Origin: Ottowia beijingensis
Lineage (GTDB): Bacteria > Pseudomonadota > Gammaproteobacteria > Burkholderiales > Burkholderiaceae_C
Assembly: GCF_013423955.1 (NCBI RefSeq)
Contig: NZ_JACCKX010000001.1
Span: forward strand, 1,736,001 to 1,800,000
Reading direction: 5' to 3'
Length of the DNA stretch: 64,000 bases
Part shown: piece after piece, positions 9,652 to 19,392 of the stretch
Layout of the letters: each line of letters opens with the position of its first letter
Numbering within the stretch: the stretch's first letter is position 1
Made by a program: the position numbers and the translations under genes
The notes under the pieces: generated by a model
What the model was told of the DNA's origin: nothing
Databases searched by the model: none
The model's input: only the letters and a program-made list of their open reading frames with translations

Positions 9652-10459
9652 GGCCGCCTCCGTGCGGTTTGCGCAGGCGCGGCTCGATGGCTAGGCTGAG
9701 CGCCACCGCCACCACGATGGCGGCGACGATGTTCAGCCGGTAGGGCAGCCCGAACAGCGCCACGGCCGCGGCGGCGGCGATCAGCGCCGACAGCGCGCGC
9801 ATCTGCGTGGTGGCCAGCGAGCAGGTGACGGCCAGCAGCGCCAGCGTGCCGGCAAACTCCAGCCCCCAGCGCTCGGGCAGCGCCGCGCCCAGAAAGATGC
9901 CGGCAAAGCCGAAGGTCTGCCAGAACACCCAGTTGCAGACGTTGCCGCCCCACAGGTACGACATCTGCGCGCGGCGCTGGCGCTCGGTCTCGGCCGGCTT
10001 GGGAAAGCGCCGGGTGTACAGCACATAAGTTACGTCGCCCGTGAAGTAACCGAGCCAAAGCCGGCGACTTCGCGGCAGAAACATGAAGTAGTCGCGCAGA
10101 TGCAGGCTGAAGACGACGAATCGCAGGTTGACGCAGAAGGCTGTGGCCAGGATGACCCACAGCGGCGCCCCGGCCGCGATGAGCGGAATGGCCGCCAGCT
10201 GCGCACTGCCGGCGAACACCAGCAACGACATCAGCACCGCCTCGGTCAGACTCATGCCGCTCTTGACCATGGCCACACCGGTCATGAACGACCAGGCCGT
10301 GAGGCCGACGGAAATGCCCGACATCTCTCGCGCGCCGACCCAGAACAGCGGGTGGCGCGCGGTGTGCGCGAAGGATTCGATGCGGCCCGCCACCCAGTTG
10401 CCGAGCCGGCCATGGGGCGTGAGTTCGTCCCGCGGCTCGGGTGGCAGCGGCATGTTCAT
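9644..10459 (-). CDS. azlC: AzlC family amino acid permease
   Basis: Integral-membrane protein of the AzlC family, forming with AzlD a branched-chain amino acid exporter. 271 residues with a hydrophilic start of about 45 residues followed by multiple hydrophobic helices; [22 protein letters not shown] and [13 protein letters not shown] are characteristic. Its ATG at 10459 overlaps the stop of fmt (10456-10458) and its end overlaps azlD, so fmt-azlC-azlD are likely one transcript. Confidence 0.93.
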   Translation of the reverse strand: MNMPLPPEPRDELTPHGRLGNWVAGRIESFAHTARHPLFWVGAREMSGISVGLTAWSFMTGVAMVKSGMSLTEAVLMSLLVFAGSAQLAAIPLIAAGAPLWVILATAFCVNLRFVVFSLHLRDYFMFLPRSRRLWLGYFTGDVTYVLYTRRFPKPAETERQRRAQMSYLWGGNVCNWVFWQTFGFAGIFLGAALPERWGLEFAGTLALLAVTCSLATTQMRALSALIAAAAAVALFGLPYRLNIVAAIVVAVALSLAIEPRLRKPHGGGHA

Positions 10460-11447
10460 GGGGCGGGGCTTTCGTCAGCTTCGACGCCGAAGCGCTGGTC
10501 GGGCTGCAGCGCGTGGCCGCGCAGGAACTCGCGCACCGGCAGGCGCTTGCCGCCGGGGCGTTGCAGCTCGGTCAGGCGCAGCGTGCCTTCGCCGCAGGCC
10601 ACGTCGATGCCTTCGTCGTTGACCTGCAAAATCTGGCCTGGGCGCCCGTCCGACGGGCGCGGGCAGCTCTCGATTTCAGAGCGCCAGATCTTGATGATGT
10701 CCGCGCCCAGCGCGCTGCTGGCACCCGGAAACGGGTCGAACGCGCGGATGCGCCGCTCGATCACCGCTGCGGGCTGGCGCCAGTCGATGGCGGCCTCGTG
10801 CTTCTCGATCTTGTGTGCGTAGGTGATGCCCTCGGCCGGCTGCGACGTGCGCGCCAGGCCGCCGCAGGCCGCCAGTTCCAGCGCCTCGACGATCATCCGG
10901 CCCCCAGCGCGGCCAGTTCGTCGTGCAGCGTGGCGGTGGTGGCGCGCGGGCCGATGGGCAGGCGTTCGATCAGCAGCATGTCGCCGGTGTCCAGGCCGGC
11001 GTCCATCTGCATGATGGTGACGCCGGTCTCGGCGTCGCCGGCCTCGATGGCGCGGTGGATCGGCGCCGCGCCGCGCCAGCGCGGCAGCAGGCTGGCGTGG
11101 ATGTTCAGGCAACCCAGGCGCGGCCAATCGAGCACCCAGGGCGGCAAGATCAGCCCGTAGGCGGCCACCACCAGCACGTCGGGCGCCGCGGCCTGCAGCG
11201 CAGCGCGCGCCACTTCAGCCTCGTCCGGGTACTTGCCGTCCAGCCGCAGGCTGCGCGGCTGCGCCACGGCGATGCCCTGCGCCTGCGCGAACTGCTTGAC
11301 GGGCGAGGCCTGCAGCTTCATGCCGCGGCCGGCGGGGCGGTCGGGCTGGGTCAGCACCAGCGGGATGGTGAAACCGGCCGCGTGCAGCCGCTCCAGCGCC
11401 ACGCGTGCGAATTCGGGCGTGCCGGCGAAGGCGACTCTGATACTCAT
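10456..11447 (-). CDS. fmt: Methionyl-tRNA formyltransferase (apparent frameshift)
   Basis: Formylates the amino group of initiator Met-tRNA using 10-formyltetrahydrofolate. [18 protein letters not shown] opens the formyltransferase domain; [20 protein letters not shown] holds the catalytic Asn/His and the SLLPRWRG signature, and [18 protein letters not shown] follows. A C-terminal domain (residues about 200-330) ends [20 protein letters not shown]. The frame breaks near 10900 in a G-rich run and is restored by one base, giving about 331 residues. A palindromic repeat (A2) ends 2 bases before the start codon, so the leader has no clear Shine-Dalgarno sequence. It follows def and the lipoprotein gene. 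Confidence 0.92.
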
Positions 11448-11448
11448 G

Positions 11449-11508
11449 ATTTGATAGCTGCTCGCGCTTGCCAGACAAGCGCTGGAGGCCGATTTGGCTT
11501 GAATTCTT
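11449..11508 (+). repeat. Palindromic repeat, copy A2, between lipoprotein gene and fmt
   Basis: TTTGATAGCTGCTCGCGCTT, then a loop and CAAGCGCTGGAGGCC, then GATTTGGCTTGAATTC. It fills the whole gap between the stop codon of the upstream lipoprotein gene and the fmt start, so it replaces the usual leader of fmt. Confidence 0.85.
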
Positions 11509-12019
11509 AACGCGGATCGGGTGGATCGGGCAGGTCCTCGTCGCCGTTCGACCAGCCGCGCACCACGCCAGCGCGGTCGATGTCGATGTACAGCAGGCGC
11601 CAGATCGGACCGTCCAGGTAGCGCCACACCCAGACATCGCCCTGGAAGTTGTGCACGCCCATGGTGCGCGCAGGCGGGCCGTATTCGCGCAGCACGTCAG
11701 CGCGCGTCCACACATTCGGCTGGATGCGCTGGCCGAACAGGGCCTCGCTCAGCGCCTGCTCGACACGCGCCACGCGGCCCTGGGCGTCCAGGTCGACGTT
11801 GTAGACGCGCTGGCCGGCGGGCTGGTAGGTGTATTGCAGGCGCTCGCCGGCGTTGGCGCTGGCCGGGTATTGGGCCGTGGGGCGGCCCAGTTGCTGCACC
11901 ACGGCGGCGGCCGGCGTGCCGGGCGCCACGCTGTCGGGGTTGGTGAAGAGCGCGCAGCCACCGAGCAACACCAGCGCCAGCGCGGCGCCGATGAAGCCGG
12001 CGCGCCGCAGGGCGCTCAT
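11507..12019 (-). CDS. OmlA/BamE-like outer membrane lipoprotein
   Basis: Predicted lipoprotein of 170 residues with signal peptide and lipobox ([12 protein letters not shown], cysteine at about residue 22). The mature part has two repeats of the SmpA/OmlA type: [19 protein letters not shown] and [18 protein letters not shown], each a short helix followed by a G-x-P turn. Families of this kind bind outer-membrane assembly or peptidoglycan partners; the exact role is unknown. Its ATG overlaps the def stop (ATGA), suggesting translational coupling. The stop abuts repeat A2. Confidence 0.75.
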   Translation of the reverse strand: MSALRRAGFIGAALALVLLGGCALFTNPDSVAPGTPAAAVVQQLGRPTAQYPASANAGERLQYTYQPAGQRVYNVDLDAQGRVARVEQALSEALFGQRIQPNVWTRADVLREYGPPARTMGVHNFQGDVWVWRYLDGPIWRLLYIDIDRAGVVRGWSNGDEDLPDPPDPR

Positions 12020-12546
12020 GCGGGCTCCTTGGCCCTGTCCGCCTTCTCCTGCCGCTCGGCCTTGAGCAGCTTGGTCTTGATGCGGCCCTGCTTGAGCGGC
12101 GACAGGTATTCGACGAACACCTTGCCCATCAGGTGGTCCATCTCGTGCTGGATGCACACGGCCAGCAGGCCGTCGGCCTCGATCTCGCGCGCCTGGCCTT
12201 GCTCGTCCAGCGCGCGCACCTTCACCCGCTCGGCGCGCTCCACGCCGTCGTAGATGCCGGGCACCGACAGGCAGCCCTCGTCGCCCTTCACGCGCTCGTC
12301 GCTGGTCCACACCAACTCGGGGTTGATCAGCACCAGGCGCTGGTCGCGCTCTTCCGAGACGTCGATGACGATCAGGCGCTGGTGCACGTCGACCTGCGTG
12401 GCCGCCAAGCCGATGCCCTTGGCGTCGTACATGGTGTCGAACATGTCGTCGATGAGCGCGCGCAGGCGGTCGTCCACGGCGGCGACGGGCGTGGCCACCT
12501 TGTGCAGGCGCGGATCGGGGTAGCGGAGAATGGAGAGCAGGGCCAT
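12016..12546 (-). CDS. def: Peptide deformylase
   Basis: Metalloenzyme removing the N-formyl group from new proteins, paired functionally with Fmt encoded two genes downstream. All three motifs are present: GIGLAATQ (residues about 44-51), EGCLSVPG with metal-ligand Cys92, and QHEMDHLMG with metal-ligand His134/138 and the catalytic Glu. 176 residues with a lysine-rich tail. First gene of the minus-strand run def-lipoprotein-fmt-azlC-azlD. Confidence 0.96.
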   Translation of the reverse strand: MALLSILRYPDPRLHKVATPVAAVDDRLRALIDDMFDTMYDAKGIGLAATQVDVHQRLIVIDVSEERDQRLVLINPELVWTSDERVKGDEGCLSVPGIYDGVERAERVKVRALDEQGQAREIEADGLLAVCIQHEMDHLMGKVFVEYLSPLKQGRIKTKLLKAERQEKADRAKEPA

Positions 12547-12619
12547 GGGAGCGAAGACAGCAGATGTGGCTATTTTCGCTACTTTTCGTGTTTCGCGCTG
12601 TCGGCTGGGGGCGATTCCG

Positions 12620-12648
12620 TTGCCGGATCAAGGGCTTGAATGCAGAAT
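12620..12648 (+). promoter_or_regulatory. Candidate sigma-70 promoter for the LysM gene
   Basis: TTGCCG at 12620-12625 and CAGAAT at 12643-12648 are separated by 17 bases, 42 bases before the LysM gene start, in the only gap between divergent def and LysM genes. Seen by eye only. Confidence 0.35.
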
Positions 12649-12690
12649 GTCCAGTGCTTTGTCAAGTCAGCAGCCGCTCACAGCAAAACA

Positions 12691-13992
12691 ATGAAACATT
12701 CTTTTCCTGGCGCCACGCGCGCCCTGGTCGCGCCGCTGAGCCTGCTGGCGGCGGCCCTGTTGGCCGCGCAGCCGGTGGCCGCGCAATCCGCCGCCAACCG
12801 CCCCGTGACGCCCACGCAACGCGCCACCGCGCAGCAGGTGGCCGCGCAGGGCGTGCCGCTGTCGGCGCTGGCGCCCAACGCCCCTGAGGAATACACCGTG
12901 CGCCGCGGCGACACGCTGTGGCGCATCTCCGGCATGTTCCTGAAGTCGCCCTGGCGCTGGCCCGAGCTGTGGGGCATGAACCTGAAGGACATCCGCAACC
13001 CGCACCTGATCTACCCCGGCCAGCAGCTGTACCTGGAGCGCGTGGGCGACCGCGCCTTCCTGCGCGCGCGCCGCGGGGTCGACGGCCAGCCGGGCGCCAC
13101 CATCCGGGTGTCGCCGCGCAACCGCATCGAGGCGCTGGACGCCAACCCGCTGCCCACGCTGCAGCCGCACCTGATCGAGCCCTTCCTGACCGAGCCGCTG
13201 GTGGTGGATGACGACACCTTCCAGCGCGCGCCGCGCATCGTGGCGCTGGCCGAGCAGAGCCGCGTGCTGGTGGCCAAGGGTGATCGCGCCTACGTGCGCG
13301 GCCCGGTGGATGCGCCGCTGCTGAAGGCGCCGGGCCTGCCGACCGACTTCCGCGTGTTCCGCACCGCCACGCCGCTGAAGGACCCGGTGACGGGCGAGAT
13401 CTTGGGCTACGAAGGCCAGTACGTCGGCCAGGCCTGGCTGGCGCGCGGCGAGAGCGAGACCGAGGAAGAACTCACCAAGACCCCAAGCCGCCACGCGCCC
13501 GTCGCGCAGCCGGCCAGCGGCGATGCCGAGATCGAGCCGCCCAAGGCCGACGCCAGCGTGCCCCGGCTGATGCCAGTGCCGGCAACCATCGACGTGGTCA
13601 GCAGCAAGGAAGAAATGAAGGCCGGCGACCGCCTGCTGCCCGAGCCGCCACGCGAATACCGCAGCTACGTGCCGCACGCGCCCGATCTGCCGGTGGAAGC
13701 GCGCGTGGTGCTGGTGCACGGCAATTCGGTGCGCTACGCCGGCCAGAACCAGATCGTGGTCATCAACAAGGGCCTGCGCGATGGCATCGAGCACGGCCAC
13801 GTGCTGTCGGTGCTGACCACCGGCCCGCGCCTGGTCGACAAGACCGACAAGGCGCGCTCGGTGATCCAGCTGCCGGACGAGCACAACGGCGTGGCCATGG
13901 TGTTCCGCATGTTCGAGCGCGTGTCGTACGCGCTGGTCATGGAAAGCGCCACGCCCATCCAGGTGGGCGACAAGCTGGTCAACCCGAACTGA
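12691..13992 (+). CDS. LysM domain peptidoglycan-binding protein
   Basis: Exported protein of 433 residues. ATG at 12691 (MKHSFPGATRALVAPLS) gives a signal peptide ending near AQPVAAQS; the upstream in-frame codon would put extra residues before it. One LysM domain follows directly: EYTVRRGDTLWRISGMFLKS through the PHLIYPGQQLYLER turn. The rest is a long conserved region of unknown function. In Burkholderiales a LysM protein sits just upstream of dprA, as here, but no functional link is shown. Confidence 0.88.
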   Translation: MKHSFPGATRALVAPLSLLAAALLAAQPVAAQSAANRPVTPTQRATAQQVAAQGVPLSALAPNAPEEYTVRRGDTLWRISGMFLKSPWRWPELWGMNLKDIRNPHLIYPGQQLYLERVGDRAFLRARRGVDGQPGATIRVSPRNRIEALDANPLPTLQPHLIEPFLTEPLVVDDDTFQRAPRIVALAEQSRVLVAKGDRAYVRGPVDAPLLKAPGLPTDFRVFRTATPLKDPVTGEILGYEGQYVGQAWLARGESETEEELTKTPSRHAPVAQPASGDAEIEPPKADASVPRLMPVPATIDVVSSKEEMKAGDRLLPEPPREYRSYVPHAPDLPVEARVVLVHGNSVRYAGQNQIVVINKGLRDGIEHGHVLSVLTTGPRLVDKTDKARSVIQLPDEHNGVAMVFRMFERVSYALVMESATPIQVGDKLVNPN

Positions 13993-14011
13993 GGCCGCGG
14001 CCCCGCCGGCC

Positions 14012-15228
14012 GTGGCAGCGCAGCGCATGGACCGCGCCGAACTCGAAGCCTGGCTGCGCCTGACTTTGAGCCCGGGCGTCGGCAACGACGCCGCGCGGCG
14101 CCTGCTGGCGGCCTTCGGCCTGCCGCAGGCCATCTTCGAGCAACCCGCCACCGCCCTGCGCCAGTTGCTCACACCGGCGCAGGCCAGCGCGCTGCAGCAG
14201 GTGCCCGAGGCGCTGGCCGCGCAACTGCAGGCCACACTGGACTGGCTGGGCGCCGCCGAGGACGGCATCGGGCGCCGCGTCGTCACGCTGGGCGATGCGG
14301 CCTACCCCGCCAGCCTGCTGGCCACCGAAGACCCGCCGTGCGTGCTGTACGTGCTGGGGGACCTGGGTGAAAAAATGATGGATTGAATCAGCCTTCAGCG
14401 CCCAACCCACGGGCGCAAGCAGCTATTGATAGTGAAGCAACCAACTGGCCCCGGCGTGTTATCGCCATGGTCGGCAGCCGCAACCCCACGCCACAGGGCG
14501 CGCAGAACGCGCGGCAGTTCGCGCGCGCCTTCGCGGGCGGGGGCATCACCGTGGTGTCGGGGCTGGCCCTGGGCGTGGATGGCGCGGCCCACGAAGGCGC
14601 GCTGGAGGGCGCGCCCGCGGGCGGCATCGCCACCATCGCCGTCATCGGCACCGGCATCGACCGCGTCTATCCGCGCCAGCACCGCGAGCTGGCGCACCGC
14701 ATCGCCCGCCAGGGCCTGATCGTCAGCGAATACCCGCTGGGCACGCCGCCGCTGGCCGGCAACTTCCCCAAGCGCAACCGGCTGATCGCCGGGCTGTCGC
14801 AGGGCACGCTGGTGGTCGAGGCAGCGCTGCAATCCGGCTCGCTCATCACCGCGCGGCTGGCCGTGGAGCAGGGCAAGGAGGTGTTCGCCATTCCCGGCTC
14901 CATCCACAGCCCGCAGTCACGCGGCTGCCACGCCCTGATCCGCCAGGGCGCCAAGCTGGTGGAGACCGCGCAGGACGTGCTGGAGGAACTGCGCTGGCCC
15001 GGTGCCGTCGCGCTCGCCGCGCCGCCGTCGGCCGCGCCCGCGGCGCCCGCCCCCGACCCCGACGGCCTGCTGGCCGCCCTGGGCGCCGACCCGGTGAGCC
15101 TGGACGCCCTGCAGGCCCGCACCGGCCTCGACACGCCCACCCTGCAGGCGCGCCTGCTGGAGCTGGAACTCGACGGCCTGGTGGGGCGCCTGCCCGGCGG
15201 CCTGTTCCAGCGCCTGGGGCAGGCCTGA
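14012..15228 (+). CDS. dprA: DNA-processing protein DprA, with a repeat-derived insertion and frame break
   Basis: DprA loads RecA on incoming single-stranded DNA during natural transformation. An N-terminal SAM-like helical part (ELEAWLRLTLSPGVGNDAAR) leads to PCVLYVLGDLG. The frame then ends with TGA at 14384-14386. The Rossmann domain continues in another frame: VIAMVGSRNPTPQG, VVSGLALGVDGAAHEGAL, GTGIDRVYPRQH, EYPLGTPPLAGNFPKRNRL. A C-terminal winged helix ends at 15228. At the junction sits palindromic repeat A3; adding one A to the run at 14370-14375 makes one frame that reads through the repeat as an extra peptide of about 27 residues. GTG at 14012 and ATG at 14027 are both possible starts. 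Confidence 0.88.
14373..14436 (-). repeat. Palindromic repeat, copy A3, inside dprA
   Basis: GGATTGAATCAGCCTTCAGC, then GCCCAACCCACGGGCGC, then AAGCAGCTATTGATAGTG. It separates the N-terminal domain of DprA from its Rossmann fold. Confidence 0.85.
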
Positions 15229-15305
15229 GCGAGGCCCCAGCGCCGGGCGCGCAACCACTTCCGATGGCAGCGCGCGGCGCCGCAGCCATGCGCTATATTG
15301 GCCGC

Positions 15306-15806
15306 ATGTATGAAGTGCTCGTGTACGTGTACGAGAACTACGGCGGCGGTGGCCTGGACACCGACCGCGAGCAGTTGGGCCGCCGCCTGAGCAGCGCCGG
15401 CTTCGGGCGCGATGACATCGTGCAGGCGCTGCACTGGCTCGACGGGCTCGACTGCGCGGCCGACAGCATCTGCTTGCCGCCGCAGGACGAATCAGCCTCT
15501 GCCGTGCCCGCCCTGCCCAGCTGGCCCGCCTCGGCCGGCAGCCTGCGCGTGTACACGCCGCAGGAAATGGACCAACTGGGCCCGCACGGCATCGCCTGCC
15601 TGCGCTTTCTGGAAGACGCTGGCGCGCTGTCGGCCGAACTGCGCGAGGTGGTGATCGACCGCGCGCTCGCGGCGTCCGAATCACCCCTGGGCCTGGACGA
15701 CCTGAAGATCATCGTCATGATGGTCTACTGGCGCGTGAACATGACGCCCGACATGCTGGTGATCGACGAGTTGTGCGACGACACGCGGCACCGGCTGCCG
15801 CATTGA
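15306..15806 (+). CDS. smg: Smg family protein (DUF494)
   Basis: Conserved proteobacterial protein of unknown biochemical role, usually encoded next to dprA and topA. 166 residues starting MYEVLVYVYENYGGGGLDTD, the family signature, which decides the ATG at 15306 over earlier in-frame codons. The C-terminal block LDDLKIIVMMVYWRVN and the closing DELCDDTRHRLPH are likewise typical. No enzymatic motif is visible. Confidence 0.92.
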   Translation: MYEVLVYVYENYGGGGLDTDREQLGRRLSSAGFGRDDIVQALHWLDGLDCAADSICLPPQDESASAVPALPSWPASAGSLRVYTPQEMDQLGPHGIACLRFLEDAGALSAELREVVIDRALAASESPLGLDDLKIIVMMVYWRVNMTPDMLVIDELCDDTRHRLPH

Positions 15807-15825
15807 GCAAGCGCGCCCCGGCCGG

Positions 15826-18267
15826 TCAGTGCAGCAGGCGATCCGGCTCGACGTTGAGCTTGGTGAGGGCCTCGCGCGTGGCACGGATGGTCAGGGCCTC
15901 GTCCTCCACCGGCACCAGCAGGCCCGCCTGCAGGTAGGACGCCAGGCGGCGCGTCTGCACCAGGTAGTGGCGGTTGGCCCCGGCCGAGAACAGGTGCAGC
16001 TGCCCACGCCGGCTGCGCCACACGTACTGCACCTGCACCACGTCGCCCAGGTAATCGAGCGCGAACCACACGCCCAGCTCCAGTTCGTGCGCCCAATGCA
16101 GCATGCCCTCGCTGGGCTGCGAGCCGCCGGTGGCGATCACCTCCAGCGCGTCGCCCTCGACGCCGAACAGCAGCTCGATCATGCCGGGATCGAGCAGCAC
16201 ATCGCCCTCGGGGTCGTCGGTGACCACATCCTCCAGCCCGGCCAGGCTGTGCGACAGCTCGGCCAGCTTGAGGGCGACATGCCCTCGCCGCGCGACACGA
16301 AGGCCTGCATCACCGCGTCGTTGACCAGCTTGATGTGCCCGTCCTGCTCGTCCGCGTCCATGGCCAGGGTGCCCATGCCGTCGCGCAGCGTGTGCAGCAG
16401 GCTGGCAAGCTGCTGCACCACCCGGCTGCGCTCGGTGCGGTCCATTTTCGGGCTGACGGACCACAGCAGATCGGCCGCGGCCTGCTTGTAGCGCAGCGTT
16501 TCTTCGGCCTGCGGGCCGCGCCGCACGGCGGCCATGGCCAGCACCTCGGACCAGATGCGGAACAGGAACTCGCGCACGTCGTCCGGCACCGGTACCGACG
16601 CCAGCATGCGCCGCAGCTCGATGGTGTACTGGATCGCCAGGGCTTCCTTCTGCTCGACCTGCTGCGCCAGCGTGGCCGCCTGCTGAGCGCTGCCGCCCTC
16701 GGTGAGCGAGCGGCCGAGGAACTTCTTGAATTCGTCCAGCACCAGCTGATAGACGCGCCGGCCGGTTTCAGGGTACTGCTCGACCACCTGCACGATGCGC
16801 TTGATCTCGCGCTCCAGCCGGCTGCCGGTGATGGTGGTGGCATCGAAACCGAGCGCGCACGCGCCCATGCGGTCGATGAGCTGCCGCGCCGGATGCTGCA
16901 CCGAGGCAAAGAAGTCCGGCTCGGCCAGTGCCAACCGCAGCACCGGAATCTGCAGGCGGGCGAACCACACGCGGATGGCCGCCGGAATCCGCTCTTCGGC
17001 CAGGATGGCCTGGAACATCAGCGCCACGATCTCGATGATCGCCTTCTCGCTGGGTTTATCGGCTTTTTCCTTCAGCTCGGCCGCACGCTGGCGCAGGCGG
17101 GTGGCCACCACCTCGACGTTGGCCATGGGCAGCGTCCGGGTGACGGCGCCGCCGCGCGAATCCATCAGCTCGGTGACGGCGAACGGCGTGGCCGGCTCAG
17201 CCAGCGCCTGGGCCAGTTGTGGCGACGGCGGGCCCGCCGGCACGCCCGACTCGAAATCCGCCACGCGATCCGTCAGCAGGCGCCGCAGCTGCCCCAGCAC
17301 GCCCTGCGCGCGCTGGCGCACCCGCGTCATGGGCGTGGCGGCGGTCAGCATGCGGGTTTCCTGCTCGGCCCGGGCCAGTGCCGAGGGCCGCACATCGGGC
17401 ACGCCCGAATAACCCGTGCCCCCATTGGCGCCGTCATCGGCGCGGTCATTGGCGCGTCGAGGCGCGTGGCGGGCGCAGCGCGGGTGCCACCGCCCTGCCA
17501 GCCTGTGCCGGGGCCACGTGCCGATGGTTGCGGTGATCCGCCCCAGGCCGATGGCCGCTGCCCGGCTCCGCCGGAGGCCCCCGCGCCCGCGCCACTGCCC
17601 CCGCCTCGCCGTCGGCACGCCGCACCAGAGACTTGAGGTCGATCTCGGCCATCACGCCCTGCTGCACCAGCCACTCGTTGGCCTGGCGGAAGGCTTCGGG
17701 CAGTCGGCGCGCCAGCCCCGCCTGCACCGCCGGATGCACCAGCGCCCACATGGGCCGGGTCAGCCCACAGTCGGTCCAGGCCTTGACCATGATCTGCGCC
17801 AGCGTTTCGGGCTTGAGCACGTCGTCGGCCGGCAGGTCCGAGCGGCGCTCCAGAAACTGCATCCGCAGGCGCAGGTTGTTGAATTCGGCGCCCGCCGCTT
17901 CCGCCACGGCCGCAGCCAGGCGCGAGGCCGCGATCTTGCGTTCCACCAGTTCATCGTCGACCAGGCTCAATCCGGCCATGTCGGTATTGCCGGTCTTGCT
18001 GCCCATGCGGATGAGCGCCTCGCGCCACTCCCTGCGCACCGTTGCCACCCAGTGCTGCCGTTCGGCCCGGAAGAGCGCGGCCGCCTCCATCGCCAGCTGA
18101 ATCTCGGCCACCGAGCGGCCAGCCCCACCGCCCTGCGCCAGCTGGCTCAGGTGATTCTGCATCAGCCCCATCAGTTCGATGATCGACGCATCCAGCGTGT
18201 TCACGAACTGCTCGCGCACCTGGCGGGCAATTCGGTACTGGAGGACAGCCTGGGAGGATGTGGCCAT
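15826..18267 (-). CDS. DUF1631 family protein (apparent frameshifts)
   Basis: Large, mainly helical protein of about 810 residues with no known function. The N-terminal part (MATSSQAVLQYRIARQVREQ to KSLVRRADGEAG) reads in one frame. A low-complexity Gly/Ala/Pro linker between about 17400 and 17610 changes frame once or twice. The middle part (ARAEQETRMLTAATPMTRVR to AVMQAFVSRGEG) follows. One more missing G near 16282 joins it to HVALKLAELSHSLAGLEDVV and the end NVEPDRLLH. Homologues are long cytoplasmic proteins of beta- and gamma-proteobacteria. Convergent with smg. Confidence 0.8.
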
Positions 18268-18337
18268 GGCGCGGAGCGTAACGGAATGCGCCGGCAGTAT
18301 CGCATGGCGAACTGCCGGCGCTCGGGTCGCGCGTGAC

Positions 18338-19287
18338 TTACACCACGGCGCCCGAATTCGGATCGTTCGCGTCGCCTTCCTTGCGGCTGCTCTTGATCAG
18401 ATCTTCGCGCTTGATGCCCAGCCACATGGCGATGGCGCAGGCCACGAACACCGAGGAGTAGATCCCGAAAAGGATGCCGATGGTCAGCGCGACCGAGAAG
18501 TAGTGCAGCGTCTCGCCGCCGAACAGCAGCATCGACAGCACCATGATCTGCGTCGAGCCGTGGGTGATGATGGTGCGGCTGATGTTGGCGGTGATGGAGT
18601 TGTTGATGATCTCCACCGTGCTCATCTTGCGGTAGCGGCGGAAGTTCTCGCGGATGCGGTCGAAGATGACCACCGACTCGTTCACCGAATAGCCCAGCAC
18701 CGCCAGGATGGCCGCCAGCACCGAGAGCGAGAACTCCCACTGGAACAGGGCGAAGAAGCCCAGGATGATGATCACATCGTGCAGGTTGGCGATGATGCCG
18801 GCCACCGCGTACTTCCACTCGAAGCGCATCGACAGGTAGATCATGATGCCGATGACCACGAAGGCCAGCGCCTTCAGGCCGTCGGCTGCCAGCTCCCGGC
18901 CCACCTGGGGCCCGACGAACTCGGTGCGCCGCAACTCGACGTCGGGCGAGGCCGCCTTCAGCGCCTGCAGCACCTGTTCGCTCTGCTGCGCCGAAGTCTT
19001 GCCCTGCTGCACCGGCAGGCGGATCAGCACGTCGCGCGAGGTACCGAAGTTCTGCACCTGGGCTTCGCCGAAGCCGAGCGAACCGACGGTGTTGCGCACC
19101 TTGGCCAGGTCGGCGGTTTGGCTGTAGCTGACCTCCATCACCGTGCCGCCCGTGAACTCGACCGACAGGTGCAGGCCGCGCGTGATCAGGAAGAACACCG
19201 CCAGCACGAAGGTGGCGATCGATATGACGTTGAAGATCAACGCATACCGCATGAACGGGATGTCCCGTCCGATCTTGAAAACTCCAT
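18338..19287 (-). CDS. secF: Protein translocase subunit SecF (apparent frameshift at the start)
   Basis: Membrane subunit of SecDF, which uses proton motive force to assist export through SecYEG. Six hydrophobic helices with the large periplasmic loop after the first; LSVEFTGGTVMEVSYSQ, GYSVNESVVIFDRIRENFR and the TIITHGSTQ segment are diagnostic. ATG at 19287 has a good ribosome site (AGGAAAG), and restoring one T in the run near 19280 gives MEFFKIGRDIPFMRYALIFN, as in relatives. Without that correction the first in-frame ATG is 19252. Upstream neighbours are secD and yajC. Confidence 0.93.
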
Positions 19288-19392
19288 CTGACTTTCCTAG
19301 GCTTCTGTTGGAGTTTTCAGTGCAGGCCCACATGTGCGCGAAGCGCATGTGATGCCGGAACCAAGAATTCCATGGTCTTGCTTTCCCAGCGC

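Noticed and set aside
17420..17460. A PMTAPMTAPMG-like tandem in the DUF1631 linker as a coding microsatellite
   Set aside because: Only two units, in a region where the true reading frame is uncertain.
19330..19390. A short frame (MEFLVPASHALRAHVGLH) between secD and secF as a leader peptide
   Set aside because: It has no conserved partner that I know of and the real SecF start with a good ribosome site lies downstream of it.
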